A stretch of 5,429 nucleotides of DNA, from positions 1 through 5,429 of the forward strand of contig JAHHMJ010000471.1 of the NCBI GenBank assembly GCA_018678395.1, given 5' to 3'. The stretch comes from Gemmatimonadota bacterium (GTDB lineage: Bacteria; Gemmatimonadota; Gemmatimonadetes; Longimicrobiales; Gaopeijiaceae). The notes under the pieces were generated by a model. It made no database searches, was not told the origin of the DNA, and saw nothing but the letters and a program-made list of their open reading frames with translations. Positions 1 to 5,429 of the stretch are shown here, in pieces. Position numbers and translations under genes: made by a program. The first letter of the stretch is position 1. Each line of letters begins with the position of its first letter.

Positions 1-39
1 CTTCTAGAGAGGCTCGGACGGGGGTCCCGCCGGGTCGGG

Positions 40-2720
<2,681 letters not shown>

Positions 2721-2724
<4 letters not shown>

Positions 2725-3341
2725 GTCGCCGCCAGGATCCACGCCATCTTCGTGGCGAGCATGTCGACGGCGACCTTGTTGTGCCCGCCCTCGGGGATGA
2801 TGATGTCCGCCCAGCGCTTCGACGGTTCGACGAAGTCGCGATGCATGGGCCGTACGGTGGTCTCGTACTGGGTCAGCACCGACTCCACGCTGCGACCCCG
2901 GTCTCTCACGTCGCGGCGCAACCGCCGGATGAGGCGGACGTCGGGATCGGTGTCCACGTACACGCGGATGTCCATGCGTGCGCGCAGCTCCGGCTCGGCG
3001 AGAACGAGAATGCCGTCGACGATCACCACGCGCGTGGGACGAACCGGGACGGTCTCGGCCTGACGGCGATGCGTGCGGAAGTCGTAGACCGGCATCTCGA
3101 TCGGCACCCCGGCCCGCAGCGCGTCCAGGTGGCGCACCATCAGCTCGGTCTCGAGGGCGTCCGGGTGATCGAAGTTGATCGCCGCCCGTTCGTCCGGCGA
3201 GAGGTGGTCGAAGTCCCGGTAGTAGGCGTCGTGCCGGAGCTGACTCACGGACTCGGGCGACACGCCGCGGACGATCTCGCGGACCACGGTCGTCTTGCCT
3301 GACCCGCTTCCCCCCGCGACGCCGATGATGAGGGAGCTCAT
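2721..3341 (-). CDS. udk: Uridine kinase (uridine/cytidine monophosphokinase)
   Basis: Phosphorylates uridine or cytidine to the monophosphate with a nucleoside triphosphate, the entry step of pyrimidine ribonucleoside salvage in the cytosol. The 206-residue product is close to the roughly 213 residues of E. coli Udk. It carries a P-loop GGSGSGKTT (10-18), the nucleoside-site motif HDAYYRD with the expected catalytic-base Asp38, NFDHPDAL (56-63), VYDFRTHRR (85-93), IVDGILVL (107-114), a basic lid RRLRRDVRDRGRS (139-151) and the family block EPSKRWADIIIPEGG (172-186). The Walker-B-like segment has DGIL where E. coli has EGIL, a conservative change. The ATG start overlaps the stop of the upstream repressor gene as ATGA, and its own stop overlaps the histidine kinase start as GTGA. 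A weak purine-rich AGAGCGAG lies about 7 bases upstream of the ATG. Phosphoribulokinase is the related alternative, but length and motifs favour uridine kinase. Confidence 0.95.
3338..3341 (-). other. ATGA stop/start overlap between the repressor gene and udk
   Basis: The udk ATG and the repressor TGA overlap in ATGA, the classic arrangement for translational coupling. It places both genes on one transcript and fixes the udk start. Confidence 0.9.
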
Positions 3342-4048
3342 CGGGGCTCGCTCTGCACGACGAGAATGCGGCGGGCCAGTTCGCCCCCCACGGTGGTCGA
3401 CGTCGCGCTGCCGGTACCCACGCGCACGGTAACGGGCCCATCCGCCTCCGCGCGGGCTTCCACCGTCAGCGAAACGCCGGGTCGGAGTCCGTCGGCCTCG
3501 AGCGAGCGGAGCTCGTCGCCGTCCTCGTCGGGAACGGCTCGCAGGGTCACCCGATCGCCCGGCGTGCATTGCGCCAGAGTCGGGAAGTCCATCGCCTCGA
3601 TCTCGCCGGCGGCGGTGGGGATGGGCGCGCCGTGGGGGTCGTGTCGCGGATCTCCCAGCGACGCGGCCATCGCCTCGATCAGGCGGTCGGAAGCCGCATG
3701 CTCGAGGCGCTCGGCCTCGTCGTGCACGTCGTCCCAAGCGAACCCGAGGCGGTCCGTCAGGTACGTCTCCAGCACCCGATGGCGGCGGAGGATACGCAGG
3801 GCCTCGCGCCGTCCGCGCTCGGTCAGCTGGACACCGCGGTAGGGGACGTGTTCGAGCAGTTTCTCGCCGGCGAGTCGCTTGACCATACCCGTCACCGACG
3901 ACGGCTGGACTCCCAGGCTCTCCGCGAGAGCGCTCGTGGACGCCGTCTCGTGGCGCCGCGTCAACGCGAACACCGCCTTGAGATAGTCCTCGACCGAGGG
4001 AGAGAGCCGCTTGCGGGATCCGGACATTGCGACGGGCGCGGGAGACAT
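3338..4048 (-). CDS. DtxR/MntR-family metal-dependent transcriptional repressor with FeoA-like C-terminal domain
   Basis: Predicted dimeric cytoplasmic repressor that binds operators when loaded with Mn(II) or Fe(II), 236 residues from the chosen ATG. The winged helix spans about 15-80 (LAESLGVQPSSVTGMVKRL is the helix-turn-helix). The dimerisation/metal domain covers about 80-150 with RRHRVLE and VHDEAERLEH, nearly matching DtxR. An SH3/FeoA-like domain covers about 150-236 (TPGDRVTLRAV, then a Gly/Val-rich strand region). Aligned by eye, His90, Glu94 and His109 match the DtxR ancillary site. Asp21 and Glu113 stand where DtxR has Met10 and Cys102 and where B. subtilis MntR has Asp8 and Glu99, which favours manganese. 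Lys24 replaces MntR Glu11. The start is uncertain: an in-frame ATG at 4027 would give 229 residues, and neither start has a good ribosome binding site. It is the first gene of the minus-strand operon, so it may control udk and the histidine kinase by autoregulation (inference). Confidence 0.92.
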   Translation of the reverse strand: MSPAPVAMSGSRKRLSPSVEDYLKAVFALTRRHETASTSALAESLGVQPSSVTGMVKRLAGEKLLEHVPYRGVQLTERGRREALRILRRHRVLETYLTDRLGFAWDDVHDEAERLEHAASDRLIEAMAASLGDPRHDPHGAPIPTAAGEIEAMDFPTLAQCTPGDRVTLRAVPDEDGDELRSLEADGLRPGVSLTVEARAEADGPVTVRVGTGSATSTTVGGELARRILVVQSEPR

Positions 4049-4070
4049 GACGCGAACCCGCTGAACGTAA

Positions 4071-4088
4071 CGCGCCCGCTGGGGCGCG
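4071..4088. repeat. Perfect 7-bp inverted repeat upstream of the repressor gene
   Basis: CGCGCCC and GGGCGCG are separated by GCTG and end 22 bases upstream of the repressor ATG at 4048. The repeat could be a leader hairpin or an operator half-site pair. In DNA this GC-rich a chance occurrence is also plausible. Confidence 0.35.
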
Positions 4089-4155
4089 AGCGAGGGTGCC
4101 GTGGGTCGCGGGCGGCCGAATCGTGAAACCCCGACCGCTTCCGGGCGGTACCAGA

Positions 4156-4172
4156 GAGGAGACTCTCTCCTC
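4156..4172. repeat. Perfect 7-bp purine/pyrimidine inverted repeat in the apaG leader
   Basis: GAGGAGA and TCTCCTC are separated by CTC. The repeat lies 23 bases before the apaG TTG and just upstream of the real GAGGA ribosome binding site. The left arm is itself a strong Shine-Dalgarno-like sequence with no start codon at the right distance, and the right arm could pair with either GAGGA. It may be an operator, or an RNA structure that tunes access to the ribosome binding site. Confidence 0.4.
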
Positions 4173-4184
4173 CCGCTGCCCCAC

Positions 4185-4198
4185 GAGGATTCCCTTTG
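4185..4198 (+). promoter_or_regulatory. Ribosome binding site that supports a TTG start for apaG
   Basis: GAGGA at 4185-4189 is followed by a 6-base spacer and TTG at 4196. This is well-placed spacing and is the reason to accept the unusual start codon. A second purine block GAGGG at 4217-4221 sits 7 bases before an in-frame GTG at 4229, so an alternative shorter product remains possible. Confidence 0.65.
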
Positions 4199-4618
4199 CG
4201 CCTTCCGATTCTTCCCGAGGGCATCCACGTGAGCGTGTCCCCCCGATTCTCGCTCGCCCGTTCGGATCCCGCCGAGGGGACGTTCGTCTTCTCGTACCGG
4301 GTCCACCTGGTGAACGACGGGACCGAAGACGCGCGTCTGCTCTTTCGGCACTGGCGCATTCACGACGCGGCCGGCGAGGACTCGGAGGTGGACGGCGAGG
4401 GGGTGGTCGGCGAACAGCCGCTCATCGCGCCCGGGGATTCGCACAGCTATTCGAGCTTCTGCGTCCTTCGTTCGCCGAGTGGATACATGGAGGGGCACTA
4501 CACCTTCCAGCGCCCGGACGGCCGTCGTTTCCGGGTCCCGGTGCCGCGGTTCCACTTCGAGGGGCCCGTCGCCTTCCCCTCGATGGACGGAGAGGACGAA
4601 CAGCCGCCGATGCACTGA
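4196..4618 (+). CDS. apaG: ApaG-domain (DUF525) protein
   Basis: A 140-residue single-domain protein of the ApaG family, which folds as a fibronectin-type-III-like beta sandwich. Its biochemical role in bacteria is unsettled; it is linked by name and gene order to apaH in enterics, and the same domain occurs in some eukaryotic F-box proteins. The family signature is clear: FVFSYRVHLVNDGTEDARLLFRHW (about residues 30-53, typical YxFxYxVxIxNxG), then GEGVVGEQPLIAPGDSHSYSS (about 67-87), the glycine-rich SPSGYMEGHYTF (93-104), and PVPRFHF near the end. Length is slightly above the roughly 125 residues of E. coli ApaG because of an acidic C-terminal tail. The TTG start aligns well with the E. coli N terminus and has a good ribosome binding site. 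The usual partner genes apaH and ksgA are absent here; the gene stands alone, divergent from the metal repressor operon. Confidence 0.93.
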   Translation: MRLPILPEGIHVSVSPRFSLARSDPAEGTFVFSYRVHLVNDGTEDARLLFRHWRIHDAAGEDSEVDGEGVVGEQPLIAPGDSHSYSSFCVLRSPSGYMEGHYTFQRPDGRRFRVPVPRFHFEGPVAFPSMDGEDEQPPMH

Positions 4619-4620
4619 GG

Positions 4621-4649
4621 TTCTCGGCCCGGCGCCGCGTCGGTATCTT
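4621..4649 (+). promoter_or_regulatory. Possible sigma-70-type promoter for the 62-residue protein
   Basis: TATCTT at 4644-4649 matches 4 of 6 bases of the -10 consensus. TTCTCG at 4621-4626 matches only 3 of 6 of the -35 consensus, with a 17-bp spacer. This would start a transcript near 4656 with a leader of about 45 bases. The surrounding AT-richer patch (TATCTTGAAT) stands out in otherwise GC-rich sequence. Weak evidence; cotranscription with apaG is the alternative. Confidence 0.3.
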
Positions 4650-4700
4650 GAATCGAGTTCGTGACGAAGACTGTGGCTCCGAAGGGACAAGGGGGAGATC

Positions 4701-4889
4701 GTGGACGAATCCGTTGCCATCGATGCCAAGCGGATTCTGCTCCGGTACGGAGCGCCCATCGCCGTTCTGGACTCGGTTCCCGATGCCAAGCGCATCGAGT
4801 TCGCGCGCATCATCGCACGCACGACCCTGGCCGATCGCGAGAAGGAACTGAAGCGCATGCTTCAGGAACAGGGCTTCATGGAGGGCTGA
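4701..4889 (+). CDS. Small uncharacterised helical protein (62 residues)
   Basis: I do not recognise a family. The GTG start at 4701 follows the purine-rich AAGGGGGAGAT, a strong ribosome binding site, 82 bases after the apaG stop. The product is highly charged and looks almost entirely helical. An N-terminal amphipathic stretch (DAKRILLRYGAPIAVLDSV, 8-26) is followed by DAKRIEFARIIARTTLADRE (28-47) and a Lys/Glu-rich helix ending in LKRMLQEQGFMEG. There is a loose internal echo, DAKRI at residues 8-12 and again at 28-32. No signal peptide, membrane segment, Cys pair or nuclease motif is visible. The good ribosome binding site, balanced amino-acid composition and fit in the gap support a real gene. 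Its stop lies inside the 3' end of the convergent gene on the other strand. Function unknown; a small regulatory or scaffold protein is possible but unsupported. Confidence 0.7.
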   Translation: MDESVAIDAKRILLRYGAPIAVLDSVPDAKRIEFARIIARTTLADREKELKRMLQEQGFMEG

Positions 4890-5429
4890 CCTCCAACTCC
4901 ACGACGCGCTCCCGCTCCGCCGGCAGCTGGATTCGGGGGCGGACCCCGCCGCCGTCGGGGACCGCGTCCAGTTCGGCGGGCTCGCCGTCGACCCTCGCGG
5001 ACGTCAGTCCCGAGCCGAAGAGCCACGGCTCCAGGATCCACGTGATCGGGGCACCGCCCGCGGTCTGTCGCAGCCGGAACCGATGCAGGGCACCGGTCCG
5101 CTCCCAGGTGAACCCCAGGCGCGCATCCGCGAGCGCGAGGCCGGACGCCTCGAAGGCGTTCCAGTGCGTCGGGAAGGCCGGCCGGAGGGTGAGCCGCCCG
5201 TAGGCCGCGTCGGGTTCGACCCCCAGCGCCGAGCGGACCAGCCGGTCCAGCGTGTCCGCGGCCAGGGCGATCTCACCGGTCGGCCCGCCGCGCCGCAGGG
5301 TCGCGAGATCCGCTCGGACCCCGTCCCACGACGAGGTCGGGCCATCGTCGGGACGGTCGGCTGGCCACGCCGGCCCGGTGGCTCCCACGGTGGGCAGGCC
5401 CCGCCCCCCCACCGTGGGCAGCCCCCGGC
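4876..5429 (-). CDS. C-terminal part of a six-hairpin glycosidase/glycogen-debranching-like protein (runs off the window)
   Basis: Only the last 183 residues are present; the frame is open to the right edge, so the true start lies outside. Residues 50-75 (TGEIALAADTLDRLVRSALG, then VEPDAAYGRL) look like the final helices of an (alpha/alpha)6 barrel. The following TLRPAFPTHWNAFEASGLAL and ADARLGFTWER resemble the turn into a C-terminal beta-sandwich domain, a layout found at the end of amylo-alpha-1,6-glucosidase-like, GH65-like and GH78-like proteins. The tail is beta-rich (PITWILEPWLFGSGLTSARVDGEPAEL). The catalytic part is not in view, so substrate and activity cannot be given. The first 16 visible residues contain a duplicated RGLPTVGG/RGLPTVGA unit. 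A GTG at 5412 is an in-frame codon within this repeat, not a credible start. Its stop overlaps the tail of the small convergent gene. The family assignment is by resemblance only. Confidence 0.6.
   Translation of the reverse strand, partial: RGLPTVGGRGLPTVGATGPAWPADRPDDGPTSSWDGVRADLATLRRGGPTGEIALAADTLDRLVRSALGVEPDAAYGRLTLRPAFPTHWNAFEASGLALADARLGFTWERTGALHRFRLRQTAGGAPITWILEPWLFGSGLTSARVDGEPAELDAVPDGGGVRPRIQLPAERERVVELEVSPP
5380..5427 (-). repeat. 24-nt in-frame tandem duplication in the glycosidase-like gene
   Basis: Two adjacent 24-base units (5427-5404 and 5403-5380) are identical at 19 of 24 positions by eye and encode RGLPTVGG and RGLPTVGA. Each carries an 11-base odd palindrome, CCCACCGTGGG (5408-5418) and CCCACGGTGGG (5384-5394). 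The array may continue beyond the window. Confidence 0.75.

Larger units (their letters stand above)
4049..4195. promoter_or_regulatory. Divergent intergenic region between the metal repressor operon and apaG
   Basis: This 147-bp gap must contain the start signals for both the minus-strand operon and plus-strand apaG. I find no convincing -35/-10 pair on either strand. It does hold three short inverted repeats (4071-4088, 4134-4149, 4156-4172). A self-regulating DtxR/MntR protein would be expected to bind here, but none of the repeats matches the published DtxR or MntR operator consensus that I know. Confidence 0.6.

Noticed and set aside
2725..3441. Upstream extension of the kinase reading frame to 3441
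   Set aside because: The extra 239 residues are Arg/Pro-rich shadow sequence of udk; the GTG overlapping the udk stop gives a proper protein start.
4064..4069. Minus-strand TACGTT as a -10 box for the repressor operon
   Set aside because: Only 3 of 6 bases match and nothing like a -35 lies 17 bp upstream.
3342..4184. Upstream extension of the udk frame
   Set aside because: The extension has shadow composition and lies over the repressor gene; family homologues begin just before the P-loop, as with the ATG at 3341.
4630..4637. CGGCGCCG palindrome after apaG as a terminator
   Set aside because: An 8-bp palindrome without a loop or T tract is expected by chance in such GC-rich sequence.
4096..4851. 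Plus-strand 251-residue open frame covering apaG in another frame
   Set aside because: It has low-complexity Arg/Gly composition and conflicts with the strongly conserved ApaG frame.
4049..4858. Upstream extension of the repressor frame across apaG
   Set aside because: DtxR-family proteins begin shortly before the winged helix; the extension lies antisense to a clear apaG gene.
4661..5203. Plus-strand 180-residue open frame overlapping the small protein and the glycosidase-like gene
   Set aside because: Ser/Arg-rich shadow without a ribosome binding site or domain.

Overview
This is a GC-rich bacterial chromosomal window with dense coding and very short gaps. It suggests a Gemmatimonadota-like or other high-GC, non-enteric bacterium. 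That rests on composition, GTG/TTG start codons and protein style only; there is no rRNA or other taxonomic marker, so it is a soft inference. I see no mobile element, CRISPR array, tRNA or rRNA.

Layout. The left three quarters (40-4048) is a minus-strand run of three genes read right to left. The first is a three-domain DtxR/MntR-family metal-dependent repressor, the second a uridine kinase (udk), and the third an 894-residue soluble PAS-PAS-PAS-PAS-histidine kinase-receiver hybrid protein. Both junctions are 4-base stop/start overlaps (ATGA and GTGA), so the three are almost certainly one translationally coupled operon. A 147-bp divergent region (4049-4195) with three short inverted repeats separates it from apaG (4196-4618, plus strand, TTG start). 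Next comes an 82-bp gap with a possible promoter and then a 62-residue protein of unknown function (4701-4889). Its 3' end overlaps by 14 bp the 3' end of a convergent minus-strand gene. That gene runs off the right edge and resembles the C-terminal end of a six-hairpin glycosidase or glycogen-debranching-like protein. At the edge it contains a 24-nt in-frame tandem duplication.

How the genes may work together. The repressor has a manganese-type primary metal site (Asp and Glu where DtxR has Met and Cys) on a DtxR-like body that includes a C-terminal FeoA/SH3-like domain. The operon therefore couples a metal-responsive regulator, pyrimidine salvage and a cytoplasmic phosphorelay protein with no DNA-binding output. 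No established pathway joins these three, so the link is inferred from gene order only. ApaG, the small protein and the glycosidase-like fragment have no obvious tie to the operon. I did not find a convincing new biological system. The most useful leads are the coupled operon, the uncharacterised small protein with its overlapping tail, and the repeat at the right edge.
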